64,000 nt of DNA from Pegoplata infirma. Lineage: Eukaryota > Arthropoda > Insecta > Diptera > Anthomyiidae. Positions 32,821 to 43,543 of the stretch are shown here, one piece after another. Both the position numbers and the translations under genes were made by a program. The number at the start of each line of letters is the position of its first letter. Within the stretch, counting starts at the first letter, position 1. The notes beneath the pieces are model-generated. The model searched no databases and had not been told where the DNA came from. It saw only the letters and a list, made by a program, of their open reading frames with translations. The DNA is taken from positions 93,888,736 through 93,952,735 of the forward strand of contig OY992537.1 of NCBI GenBank assembly GCA_963921195.1. The letters run 5' to 3'.

Positions 32821-33391
32821 CTTATTTCATTATGAAATAAGTCCCCATTTTTGGGGGCTTGTTTCATTTCCATTTTGGGGATTTATTTCCTGGGGGGTTA
32901 TTTCATGCTGCCGAAATGGTGATCACGGACAAAATATTGCACAGAGATAACTGAAACTTAACATTTTTATTAGAAGTTCTCCTGAGAAGTTTGGTATTGC
33001 ATTTGAGCGATATCGGTTCAGCGGTTCAAAAGTTATGAACGAAAATGTAAGGACACCTCAAACATTTCAGTACATTCAACATAACCTAAAAATACAAAAT
33101 GCTTTAATTCGCCTGCTGGTTGACATATGTGAACATAATTGAACACCAAATGGTATTTAAAGTACGAACATGTTTTTTGACAAAAAAAGACAAAAATCGC
33201 GGATTTTTTTTTTCGCGGAAATTTTTTTCAAAATTTTTTTTTTTTTTTTTTCAAAAGTAATTTCCATCTTAATAAAGTTTTTTGCAATAATCTTTTTGAA
33301 ATTGTGGAGGGTATCACTACATTCGGCAAGGCCGAATTTAACTTTTTTACTTGTTTTTTTTTAAAATATTTTTTTTCATAAATTTTTTTTC

Positions 33392-33911
33392 ATACCCCTA
33401 CAGTATGGGGGCATACTCGCTTTGTCATTCCGTGTGTAACGCATCGAAATATCGGTCTAGGACCCCATAAAGTATATATTTTATTAATCAGTGATCGATT
33501 CTAAGACATTTTAGCGATGTCAGTCCGTCCGTCTGTAGAGGACACGATACAGTCCAAAATAAAGGAGCTAGACCTCCGAAGTTTGGCACTAATATGTCTT
33601 ATATTCCTAGGCAGGTTAAGTTCGGAAATGGGCAAAATCGGACCAAGGGGAAAAAAATTCCCCTTTGGAGAACTAAACCAACCTAAGAAAAACCGCATTT
33701 TTTGCAGGGGTTTTTGTACTTTTGCTAAGAAAATGCAACATTCTTTTCTCAGAAGAAGTTCAAAATCGCAAGGGGAAGGTGCCCCCTAATGTCTCCCATC
33801 AACCTCCCCCCCCCCCCAAAAAAAACGGCCCTGGATTTTTTTTATTGTTTTTTTTACATTTTGGAGGGTTTAAAAGATTCGGGTCAGCCGAATGTAACAC
33901 TCTCACTTGTT
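33392..33911 (+). mobile_element. Family A Helitron-like element, complete
   Basis: It starts 'ataccccta' plus 'cagtatgggggcatactcgc', followed by 'gtcattccgtgtgtaacgca' and 'ggaccccataaagtatatat'. It has a GTCC run and a C run at 33810, and ends with a hairpin (TTCGGGTCAGCCGAA) plus 'ctcacttgt'. 520 bp. Confidence 0.75.
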
Positions 33912-34110
33912 TTTCATCAAATTTTTTTTTCATCAATTTTTTTGTTCATCAATTTTTTTCTTCATAAATTTTTTTTTTCATCAATTTTTTTGTTACATCA
34001 AATTCTTTTTTTCATAAATTTTTTTTATATTTTTTTTTCACATCAAATTTTTTTTCATATTTTTTTTTATATTAATTTTTTTTTTCAAATTTTTTTGCTA
34101 CATCAAATTT
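33905..34110. repeat. CATCAATTTTTTT minisatellite
   Basis: Irregular 'catcaattttttt' / 'catatttttttt' units, the reverse complement of the array at 7030-7380. It begins at the Helitron 3-prime end. Confidence 0.8.
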
Positions 34111-34355
34111 TTATTTCTGTTGCATGCGAGTGTATTTAAGTCAGTATTTAAAATAATTCCTTTTTTATTCAATAAATTCTTAAGTGTTTTATTTTAATTA
34201 TCAATGGATGGCGAAAAATTCTGCGAATCGGCTACGAATTTTTATAAATCGACATGAAGTGGTTAGTGAGTATACATTTCACTCCCTCAAACACAAATTT
34301 TTACATTTGAAGCGAAATAAAAGTTGTTAAAAATGTTTAATTTGTTTTTTTTTTT
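34111..34355. other. Unassigned spacer
   Basis: No gene seen. A short G/C-containing segment ('gcgaatcggctacgaat') lies near 34220. Confidence 0.3.
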
Positions 34356-35454
34356 GGGGGGGGGGGGGTGAAATAAAGCCATAGGCAATAAGGCCATATG
34401 GCCTTATTTCTCAATTCAATGGGAAATAAGGCCATATGGCTTTATTGCCAACACGATTGAGCAATAAAGTTATATTGATTTTGAAACCAAAGTGGAAATA
34501 AAGCCATATCAGTTGAAAATGTGGAAATATATTTACCCGTAAATTAATTTATGGAGTTTGTAATCCCTAAGCCCGGCCGAAGGCCGGCTACGTAGAAAAT
34601 CCTTTTTTTGTTTAGCTATTTAAGGGATTACAAACTCCATTCCTTAGACGCCTGTGGACAGGATTCCCCACCCTCTCTGCAAAATATTTTGTTTGTTAGC
34701 GGTGTTTTTAATTTAAAGATTATTTAACAAAAACAAGTTTATTGTGTAGCCGGCCTTCGGCCGGGCTTAGGGATTACAAACTACATGCATTAAACCCACC
34801 CTCTCCGCAAAGTAAAGTTTTCTAGGGTAGCAGGCCTTTCCGCTATCAAATTTGTTATGCCTCAAAAAGGCCTGATAACCAAAATAGCTTTGGATTGCAG
34901 AGAGGGTGGGTTTAATGCATGGAGTATGTAATCCCTAAGCCCGGCCAAAGGCCGGCTACGCAGAAAACCTTTATTCAAAAAAAAAAAAACAAATCATAGA
35001 AGTCGTAATTTCGACATTTCGTCCAAAAAAAAATATTTTGGATTTTTTGACAATTTGGTTTTGGGAGAAATGACATTTTTAGAACTATCATTTTGGGCTA
35101 TATGTCGCAGCTTGAGCGATATGACATTTACGGTTTTGGGGGATAAGACCTTGGGCGCTATGTCCGTACGCCATTTTAAACTCCATAAATTAATTAAGCG
35201 GCTTCGCTAAATAATTTTTTTTTGGGTAGCAAGATTTACGTGGAAATATATTTCCACACTCTCCGCAAAATAATGATGAACTTTTAAAAAATATTCAAAT
35301 GAGTAACAAAGCCATATTTGGCTTTATTTCCAACAGTGGTTGGTAATAACGCCATATGGCCTTATTTCTCAACTCTTTGGGCCTTATTCTCTTTGGGAAA
35401 TAAGGCCATATGGCCTTATTGCCTATGGCTTTATTTCACCCCCCCCCCCTCCCC
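34356..35454. mobile_element. Hairpin-rich TIR element with poly-G/poly-C ends
   Basis: A G run then 'tgaaataaagccataggcaa' at the left is inverted at the right ('ttgcctatggctttatttca' then a C run). Subterminal perfect palindromes of GAAATAAGGCCAT with its complement occur at both ends. Inner 34540-35196 is a second palindrome ('aattaatttatggagtttg' against 'actccataaattaatt'). It encloses three GC-rich hairpin modules. No ORF. Confidence 0.7.
34560..34959. repeat. Three GC-rich hairpin modules
   Basis: 'gtaatccctaagcccggcc' followed by 'gaaggccggctac' occurs at 34560-34592 (+), 34745-34777 (reverse) and 34927-34959 (+, one change). Each holds a CCGGCC/GGCCGG stem. They stand out sharply from the A/T-rich background. 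Confidence 0.8.
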
Positions 35455-35685
35455 GTTTTTTTGTTGTGCTCAAAATCTTCTTTTGGCCGCCAAAATAAGG
35501 GCCTATTACTTTTTTTGTAGTTTTAGGCTCATTCTCTTACTTAAATGATCTAGAAACCGGATTGCTTTTCAAATCGGAAGAAGTCCATTTTTTTTTGAAA
35601 TCATGAAAAGCCAACCGTGTTAGGTGAGAAGGAGGATTCTACATGTCAAAATTTTTTATTTAATTTTTTATTCAATAGTTATAAC

Positions 35686-36234
35686 TAGGGATGAGATTTT
35701 CATGCACTAAAAAATGCACTTAAAATATACGTTAAAATATTCTAAATATGCACTAAAAAACCTTAAAATATGCAATAAAAAATAAAATTTGTACAATAAA
35801 AATCTTGTTTTCATTGGAAAAACTTCTTAAGAAGCAAAAAATAACACCGGGTCCAAATAGTAACAGTTCAAGCTTTATATGAGCAAGATTTTTTAGAAAT
35901 TAAGAAAATCTAAAAAAAAAAAATTTTTTCTTATTTTCAAAATAAATTTTTAAAATTTAAAAAAGTTTTTGGAAAAAAAAAATTAAATTGGTGTTTTTGC
36001 AAATTTATGTCGAAATATGCAAAAATATGCACTTAAAATTTAGAAATATGCACAAAATATGCATTTAAAATCTAAATATGCAAAAATATGCATTTTCACC
36101 AAAATATGCAAAAATATGCAAAAACAAATCGATGCCATTTTAACGCAAATTTCTAAATTTGAAAAGATAATTGGTCGATTTCGTTTTTAGACTATCGACA
36201 AAAAACATCCATTTGCATGGAAATCTCATCCCTT
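35686..36234. mobile_element. hAT-type MITE (TAGGGATGAG), copy 1
   Basis: TIR TAGGGATGAGATTTTCATG at the left, 'catggaaatctcatccct' at the right. Internal 'aaaatatgca' motifs occur throughout. It is the inverted homologue of 47745-48319. The 8-bp TSD is not preserved here. Confidence 0.75.
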
Positions 36235-37175
36235 CCCAGAAAATTTTTGCATTACTAGTAATGAGTATAGTAATTAGTAATAATTATTGGTATGTACTTA
36301 TTCATTGCATGAAACACTACTTATTCTATAAAGGCCGTGAGACAAAAATAATTAGTGCCTACAAGCTTACGAGTAGGGAGATAAATAACTACTTACCTAT
36401 AACGAGTAAAATAAGTAGTTACTTATAAAGAATAAAATAAATAGTTGCAAACAGAGTTTGAAATATCTATTTATCATTAGATTATTCGTTTTCGCGAAAC
36501 TTTAAGCTAAAAAGGTAAAACAAATACTGTTTTTTTCTGATTGGACTTAATTTCAGAAGTGAACCTGCAAATAAGTATTTATTTTTAACATTCTCAATAA
36601 CTTATTATTTATATTATTGCAAATAAGTACTTACATATTACAATATAAGCCAATAGTTGCTTTTTGGACTAAAGTTATGCAGTGGGTAATGAGTAGTTGT
36701 TATAAGTAATGTAATTGGCAGTCATTACTTTTCACAACACATTACCTACCCGAGTAAAAAAGTTCCTATATAGTTGTATATAATTTTATAAACATCATAT
36801 ATGATTAAATAGAATTACACTCATGATCATAATAATAGGTACACCACCTGAACTATTTTTGAAATGGCAATAACTGTCAAATTAAGATATTTTTTAATGA
36901 GCAAATGTGTTTTTTTTTTAGTATTCGATGCGGCAAATATATTATATATCAAAGCATGGCAAGTCCATCTTTATTTATTGTTTGCCAGTTAACGGTTTAT
37001 AAAAAGTGCTTTCCAGCAGGTGATCATAACAATAGGTACACTCGAAATTTTTCCTATTTTTTTTTCAATTTAAAGATCATATTTTGCAATTATTTACATC
37101 AATTCAAATAATTTGGTAAAAATACTTGAAAAATACCATTAATTATCCAATAATAAGTGTCCATTTTGTTAGAAA

Positions 37176-37430
37176 ATGACTAGAAAAAAGCACTGTTCTT
37201 CTGGTGAACGGACCATAGCTAAAAACTTTAAAAAATCTGGAAAATCTATGTCAAAATGCTTGGGCCGGTCCGTGAACTTCGTTCAAAATACCTTAAAAAT
37301 GGAAAAAATAGAAACACGTGTTAGATCATATAAAACATCCCCAACCACTGGTCGCCATATCGTTTCGTTTTTAAAAAAAAGGACCCATCCAAGTTCCACA
37401 AAGCTATTTCAGCCGAAATTTCAAGCGTAA
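37176..37430 (+). pseudogene. Tc1-like transposase N-terminal fragment (left arm)
   Basis: It starts MTRKKHCSSGERTIAKN and carries the first helix-turn-helix (KKSGKSMSKCLGRSVNFVQN). A frameshift in an A run near 37372 gives a premature end. After the shift the other frame continues to resemble the right copy as far as about 37530. No DDE domain. Confidence 0.75.
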
Positions 37431-37847
37431 TAAGCGCTCCAACTGTTTACCGACGTCTACAGCAGGCTAATTTATTCAGCCAAATAGCGAGAAGTGTCGT
37501 ACTGATGCATCAAAAAAATATGAGATGGGGTTAAATGGCCCCAAGGAATACTTGTTCGGGCGGTTCTTTTTTTTTTATAACATATTAAGCCTTTATTGTT
37601 CATTTTAAGAGGTCATTCCAGGGGTCACTTTAGTCCTCTTTTAAAATACTCTTATATAGGTCTTCTAAAACGTGCATTTAAAGGGTAAAAGTGTTCTACG
37701 AATATTTTTTGCTTCCAGTTTCAATAGGGGCAACATCGCCTTCAATTCCGCTCTAGAGCAAGTATTCCTTGCCTATATTTAACCCTATCTAATATTCTTC
37801 TTACACATCAGAAGGACTCTTCGTGCTATTTGGCTGGGTAATTTAAC

Positions 37848-38138
37848 CTACTGGAGACGTCGGTGAACAGTTGGTACGCCTTTTACGCTTGTAATTTCAG
37901 CAAAAACAGCTTTTGAGGACTTGGATGGGTCCTTTTTTGAAATAGAAATGATATGGCAATCAGCAACCGGGGATCTTTTATATGATCTAACACGCGTTTC
38001 TATTTTTTTTTCCATTTTTAAGGTATTTTGAACGAAGTTCACGGACCGGCCCAAGCATTTTGATATATATTTTCCAGATTTTTTTAAGTTTTTAGCTATG
38101 GTCCGTTCTTTAGAAGAACAGTACTTTTTTCTAGTCAT
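37848..38138 (-). pseudogene. Tc1-like transposase N-terminal fragment (right arm)
   Basis: 96 residues in frame from MTRKKYCSSKERTIAKN through the helix-turn-helix to TVHRRLQ, then a stop. It is the inverted partner of 37176-37430 with many substitutions, so the arms have diverged or came from two copies. No catalytic residues. Confidence 0.78.
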
Positions 38139-39060
38139 TTTCTAACAAAATGGACACTTATTATTAGATAATTAATTGTATTTTTCAAGTATTTTTACCA
38201 AATTATTTGAATCGATATAAATAATTGTAAAATATGACATTTAAATTGAAAAAAGTAGGAAAAATTTCGAGTGTACCTATTATTATGATCACCTGCTGGA
38301 AGCACTTTTTATAAACCGTTAACTGGCAAACAATAAATAAAGATGGACTTGCCATGCTTTGATATATAATATCTTTGCCGCATCGAATACTAAAAAAAAA
38401 ACACATTTGCTCATTAAAAAATATCTTAATTTGACAGTTATTGTCATTTCAAAAATAGTTCATGTGGTGTACCTATTATTATGATCATGAGTGTATATAG
38501 AATTTGATGCGAAAAATGAGTCGATAAAACTATATAAAATTTGATCAATGTTTCATATATTTTGATAAATTTTTTATATAATTTTATGCGAAATTTGGAC
38601 CCCTATTTTTATATAATAATAGCAAAATTATATAATTAGATATAATTATATAAAAATATATAAAATTGTATAAAACTGTATAAAATTATATAAAGTTACA
38701 TAAAATTATATATAATTATATATAATTAAAACAAAATTTTATGATTTATATAGAACTTGATATAATTTTATGTAACTTTATATAGTTTTATACAGTTTTA
38801 TAAAATTTTATATATTTTTATATAATTATATCTAATTATATAATTTTGCTATTATTATATAAAAAAAAAGGGGTCCAAATTTCGCATAAAATTATATAAA
38901 AAATTTATCAAAATATATGAAACATTGATCAAATTTTATATAGTTTTATCGACTCATTTTTCGCATCAAATTCTATATAATTCTATTTAATCATATATGA
39001 TGTTTATAAAATTATATACAACTATATAGGAACTTTTTTACTCGGGTAGTTTTTGCTGGG

Positions 39061-40570
39061 TTGTTATAACAAAAGTACAAATTTTACATTTGTAGCCAAT
39101 TTTTGGCCCTTTACTTAGAATCGATATTTTCCAAAATCTTTTTTTAATTTTTTTTTCTTGCTGAATGATACTAGATTCACGATTTAAAGTTTTTAAGACC
39201 ATTATTTAAGCAAATTAAAAAAAGTACCAGAGTTTTAGAATCAAAATTTTCTAAAAAGTGCTTTTGCCATAATGATGTTTTTACTGGATTATCCCACGTT
39301 CCAATCTTTCAAGTTTCTATAATCAATATTTTATAGATAAAAAAGTAAAAATTTTTATGCTGTTTACCCAACTAAACTCGAATTTCCTTAAAGGTATCAT
39401 TTTCACAATATTTTTGTTTGCTCACATTATTTCGGGAAATGGAAAAAATATTTTGGCATTTATTTGTAATCGAAATTTCCAACAAAAAGTTTTTTTTTTA
39501 AGAAGGTTTTTTCTGTCGGGCGATCCTGCATATCAAGTTTTTAGGGACATTATTTTAGGAAATATAAAAAGTTTTAAAAGTACACTTTGTACCCCATTTT
39601 TTTTTCCTTATATATTTAAAAAACATAAATATTACATTGACATAAAATGATTTGATTGATTTTTTTTTATGTTTTTTTTCTGTGTGTGATTTTTTTTCTG
39701 TGTATATAACAATTTTATTTGCATATTTATTCAAGTGTATGATGAATTTAAACATTAACAAAAAAAATGCTCTTATTATATAAAATCATTAGCTGAAAAG
39801 AGATTTATATTTTGTTTTAATAAAGCAACAGTTGTTTTTATGTCTGAGAAAGGAATTAATTTGATTGTATGTGTTTAAGTAAGCATTAAAGTGTTAATTT
39901 ATTTAGTAACTTTAATAATTTTGAAATATTAAGTCTTACAAACATTTATTTTAAGTAATAAAATGAAAGTGGAAAATTATGGCAAAGTTTAGGTGGTTAA
40001 AAAAGCTATTAGGAGTGGTGGGGGAAACATTCACCCTCGCGACATTTTTTTACAATATAACAAAAACATATAAAATATTGAGTTTTTTGAGGTTGTTTTT
40101 GTTCTTCAAAGGGTAAGTTTTTCCAACTGGTCCGATAATGCGAAATATCGAACTAAACCACCCTTAAAACATTTATGCTAAACCTCGGAGAGTAGTTGGA
40201 TTAGTTCGTACTGCATCATGCTTTTCATAGACCGACGGAAGGTCATCACTGGAATTTCTTAGAATCGATTTAATCGATGTTTATTTTATGGGTTCCTAGA
40301 CGAGTATTTGAATTAGTTACACACGATAAGACAAAGCGAGTATTTCTTCATTAGGGTGGTACGAAAAATTACTTTGATTGAAATTCGTTAAACTCTAAGT
40401 AAATATTTAAAAAAAAATGTACACTCAGTTCTAAACACCATAAAATGTTATAAATAAAAAAAAGAATCCATTAAATTTTTTTTATAACAAAAATAAAAAT
40501 CATTTAATTAAAATAAAATTTTCTAGTCAAATATTTTTTAATTTTAGTTTATGCCCAAAAAATTTTAATC
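39061..40570. other. Gene-free stretch with Helitron-body-like repeats
   Basis: 39090-39620 has repeated 'aagtttctataatcaatatt' / 'accattattttaggaaata' motifs also seen at 49860-50370. 39660-39720 has 'ctgtgtgtgattttttttct'. 40020-40350 contains diverged family A body in reverse ('gtcttatcgtgtgtaac' complement). No exon recognised; the 97-residue frame at 39357 is low-complexity. Confidence 0.4.
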
Positions 40571-40571
40571 A

Positions 40572-40641
40572 ACCAGTAGAAATGTAATGTCCGACTTTGC
40601 CGAATCCACAAATACCCTCCGCGATGCCCAAAACACTTTAC
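40572..40641 (-). mobile_element. Family A-prime Helitron 3-prime end
   Basis: Reverse complement of '...tccgactttgccgaatcca' with 'ataccctcc', as at 10632. The body is cut off by the hAT-type element. Confidence 0.55.
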
Positions 40642-41344
40642 ATATTAACTAGAGTTTTTCTTTTCCCGGACTTTTCATTTCCCGGGAAAGCGGGATTCAT
40701 TTTTAAATTTCCCGGGATCCCGGGAATTCCCGCAATAACTAAAAACCCAAATTTTTTGTCAAAAAATATATAAAAACCTTATGAATGCGATTACACTATT
40801 TATAATGTTTATTAACACCATAAAAATCTTATTTAGTACCTTTAAAACAGAAAAAAAAAAGTTTCGAGAAAAAAAGAACAATTTTTGTTACCCAGTTCTT
40901 ATAAAAAAACGGTCCAAATATATCGAAGTCGTTTAAAAGTATTTTTAAGGAAATATGTTATTTCACATCGCTTTTTCTGTTTTAATAATAAACTTCATCA
41001 TTTATTATAATTCATCTTGTTGTTAGTTCTTTTTTACAATTGGTTCTCAACGCTTTGCCTCTAAAACACAATGAAACTAATTCACAGGAATTTCTCTATA
41101 ATGTTTCTGAAACTGAATGTAACTGTTTCAGAGAAATGAAATTATAAGAAAATTTACCCCAAAAATTATTAAAAAAATTAAAAATCCTGGTTTCTAAAAA
41201 AAACTGTCATCCTTTACACAGATTTTATATCAATTTATCGATTTAAAAAGAATCATATCCAGAGACATAAATATTTTCTAAAGAAACAAATAATCATACT
41301 GCAATTTTTTATAATGCAGTTCTCAGAAAATAATTTCTTAGCTT

Positions 41345-41774
41345 GTTTGTTGATTTAGTTCGGCATTAGGTCATGAGTTAAAAAATTAATTAAATAAAAA
41401 ATATAAAAACATATTTTATTTTAAATTTTTCTTTTATTGTCCCAATATTTCAGTCAACCTTGTTGACCATCTTCAGGGGGATATTTAAAAATTAAATAAA
41501 AAAAAAAAAAAAATTTCTTTGCTGGAGCTGTTGTTCTGCTTGTAAGCTTTTGTCAACTGATTCAGTTGACAAAAGCTTACAAGCAGAACAACAGCTCCAG
41601 CAAAGAAATTATTTGTTTTTTATTTAATTTTTAAATATCCCCCTGAAGATGGTCAACAAGGTTGACTGAAATATTGGGACAATAAAAGAAAAATTTAAAA
41701 TAAAATATGTTTTTATATTTTTTATTTAATTAATTTTTTAACTCATGACCTAATGCCGAACTAAATCAACAAAC
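41345..41774. repeat. Near-perfect 430-bp palindrome
   Basis: The arms of about 215 bases are nearly identical and meet at 'caactgattcagttg' (centre about 41560). Each arm has 'ttgaccatcttcagggggat' and 'agctgttgttctgcttgtaa'. It would fold into a very stable hairpin in RNA or single-stranded DNA. Confidence 0.9.
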
Positions 41775-41850
41775 TACGAAACTAAAGGTCAACTATTCAC
41801 AATTTTAAACAATTTCTTAGCTTCTGAAAAAAAGTATCAGGATCTGATAA

Positions 41851-42366
41851 CACAGCCCAACAACCAAAATCGGAGTGGGATGAAACAAAAAGCAAATGAA
41901 AGCATAATTAAACCCTCGACACTTTTTTTTGGTTTAGCGCTAAATTTTTTTGCACGCATTTGAAGTTGGTGAACTTTTATTATAATTATAATAATAATTG
42001 CTTAAAAATTGTATAGGGCGTATGATTAATTTTGTAATTGCCTTTAAATAACAATCATACGCAACGGTGAACAGTGGATTATTTTTATTAATTTGGCTAT
42101 TCAGTATATAGGTACGGGACCGATCACAACGAATTTCATACCGGTTGTAGCTAACGTAATTTCGAGCTTATGTTTAGACCAGGGGCCCCTAATGTAGGAC
42201 ATGTTTAGCACACAAAAGCTTTAATTGCTTTAAAATGCGTGTAAAAAATAATCTAGCGCTGAATTAAAAAAACCTCCTGATGGCTTTGTTATGTAAAATG
42301 TAAACTTTAATTTTCTTTTGGTTTCATTCTATTCCGATTTTAAATTTAGATTTTTTTATCACTGTG
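41851..42366. mobile_element. CACAGTG-ended element E (copy 2), complete
   Basis: Left CACAGCCCAACAACC, right CACTGTG. The arms 'aaaatcggagtgggatgaaa' and 'tttcattctattccgatttt' pair. Flanking TAA on both sides suggests a 3-bp TSD. Homologous to 10260-11591. Confidence 0.65.
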
Positions 42367-42669
42367 TAATTATATCCTATCGAAATTTAGATATTGTGAG
42401 ACTTTTTTTATTTCGTAAGTCTCAGATTTCATGACATTTTTTAGTTAGAACGTCTCTATTTTTGTGCCCTCGTGGTCCCTGCGTACGTTTCTGTCATCAA
42501 TTATCAAGAATTTTAATAAAATCTCTAAAAAAGCACATACTAAATAATCAATAGAAGTCGAAAAATCAACAATTTCAAAGAAACTAAAATTCCCGGGAAT
42601 TCCCACTCTATTTCCCGGGATTTCGGGATCTATTTCCCGGGAATTCCCGTGAAAAACTCTAATATTAAC

Positions 42670-43078
42670 ACATTTTGCGCGCGTGACACGAACTTTTCGT
42701 GATTCACATGATTTACGCATGAATATCGCGTGATTGTGAGTGAAATTTATTTTTAATTACGTGATCGTGAGTTATTTTTGTTTTGTGAGTTTACGTGATT
42801 GTTTTATGCTCTTTGAAACCGACAACAAGTAAAAAAAATCGTCATTATATTGAATTTGGGGTAATTAATACAAAATTGTTATTGTAATAAATTTTTATTA
42901 TTGTTTTAAGGAAATCAAATACTTTTTGTGCAAGAAATCGAAAAAAGGTGAGTAAAATTTTTTTAATTTTAATTTCTCATGTGAGCGTGCGTGAACATGA
43001 GCAGAGATAACAATTGCGTGCAATATTTTTATTTGGTGAGCGTACGTGAGTCAAAATTCACTCACGCGCCCATCTCTA
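42670..43078. mobile_element. hAT-like end with CGTGAGT repeats
   Basis: It ends 'cgcccatctcta', the reverse of TAGAGATGGGCG, a common hAT end. The interior has many 'gtgagt' / 'cacgtgatt'-type motifs. The left limit and TSD are unclear. No gene. Confidence 0.4.
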
Positions 43079-43543
43079 ACCGAAATAAAACAAGTAAGAA
43101 AGTTATAGTCGGTCAAGACCGACCATATAATAACCTACACCAGTGTTTTCCAGAAAATGGGTCCCAAGTCCAAACATGGACCGAACGGACCTATCTTTTG
43201 TCAGATCTTTATTTAGTGTAGAAAACACACTCAGATCAAATTTTAGTGGAATTAGTTATTTTTTTTTTTGCCAATAGACCGTTTTAACTGAATATCGGTC
43301 GAAATTTTTATGTAGGGGACTAAGTACAAAAATGGTCCAAATGTATTCCGATTTAATAAGGTTACCAAAGTACACGTTTAACACCTACAAATAAATTTGT
43401 AATCAAATATTTTAATTTTTCTGAATTTGGAGGAAATTATGTGAATATCGGGACGGTGGTTTGTATGGGGACTACGAGAAGGACTGGCCCGATTCCTTTG
43501 AAATTTGGTATGATGGTTTGTGCATACAAAATTTTATTACCTA

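Larger units (their letters stand above)
27264..32912. mobile_element. TIR element with 9-bp TSD (Mutator-like?), filled with other elements
   Basis: Inverted ends GGCAGCATGAAATAACCC (27264) and GGGTTATTTCATGCTGCC (to 32912) lie between GAAATGGTG at 27255-27263 and 32913-32921. The left 230 bases and right 100 bases hold alternating direct and inverted 'gaaataagtccccaaaaat' modules. A 9-bp TSD and long structured TIRs fit Mutator-like elements; no transposase is present. The interior is a BEL/Pao remnant and the C1 MITE. Confidence 0.8.
27090..33355 (+). mobile_element. Family A-prime Helitron split by a 5.6-kb TIR element
   Basis: The 5-prime part 27090-27263 (TATACCCTCCACTTAGTGAT, 'gtcattccgtttgtaactca', GTCC run) and the 3-prime part 32913-33355 ('ggttcagcggttcaaaagtt', hairpin TTCGGCAAGGCCGAA, 'acttgtt') together match the A-prime copy at 10632-11490. 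The intervening element is flanked by a 9-bp duplication of Helitron sequence. Confidence 0.75.
36818..38493. mobile_element. Tc1/mariner-type inverted duplication, TSD TA
   Basis: Inverted ends CACTCATGATCATAAT are flanked by TA (36816-36817, 38494-38495). Arms of about 745 bases each carry the 5-prime half of a transposase gene in opposite orientation, with a loop at about 37564-37750. The DDE catalytic region is absent from both. The structure resembles a back-to-back duplication of one element end. Confidence 0.88.
36747..39048. mobile_element. TACCCGAG-ended near-perfect palindrome, split by a Tc1-like element
   Basis: TACCCGAGTAAAAAAGTTCC at the left and its complement at the right. 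Without the insertion it is about 620 bases, almost entirely a palindrome of 'tatataattatata'-type sequence centred near 38735. The right arm retains the empty site for the Tc1-like insertion. Confidence 0.8.
36235..39060. mobile_element. CCCAG-ended TIR element containing nested palindromes
   Basis: It starts CCCAGAAAATTTTTGC right after the hAT MITE and ends TTTTTGCTGGG. 36250-36740 has diverged 'agtaattactt' repeats as in the CCCAGC element at 47670-48484. The inner part is the TACCCGAG palindrome. The pairing of the two ends is moderately supported. Confidence 0.5.
40650..42661. mobile_element. hAT-type element, TSD ATATTAAC
   Basis: TAGAGTTTTTC at the left and GAAAAACTCTA at the right are flanked by ATATTAAC at 40642-40649 and 42662-42669. 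Both ends carry clustered 'tttcccgggaa' subterminal motifs, typical of transposase binding repeats. No transposase ORF. It contains a 430-bp palindrome and element E copy 2. Confidence 0.85.

Noticed and set aside
39357..39650. 97-aa ORF beginning with hydrophobic residues
   Set aside because: The region matches repeat phrases found at 49860-50370; no signal of coding beyond Phe/Lys-rich A/T translation.
41345..41774. Candidate microRNA precursor or hairpin RNA gene
   Set aside because: The stem is far too long and nearly perfect and belongs to a transposon; small RNAs are possible but a miRNA is not supported.
42445..42720. 91-aa ORF with CCCGGG-derived Gly/Pro/Arg-rich sequence
   Set aside because: It covers the subterminal repeats and the end of the hAT-type element and continues past its TSD.
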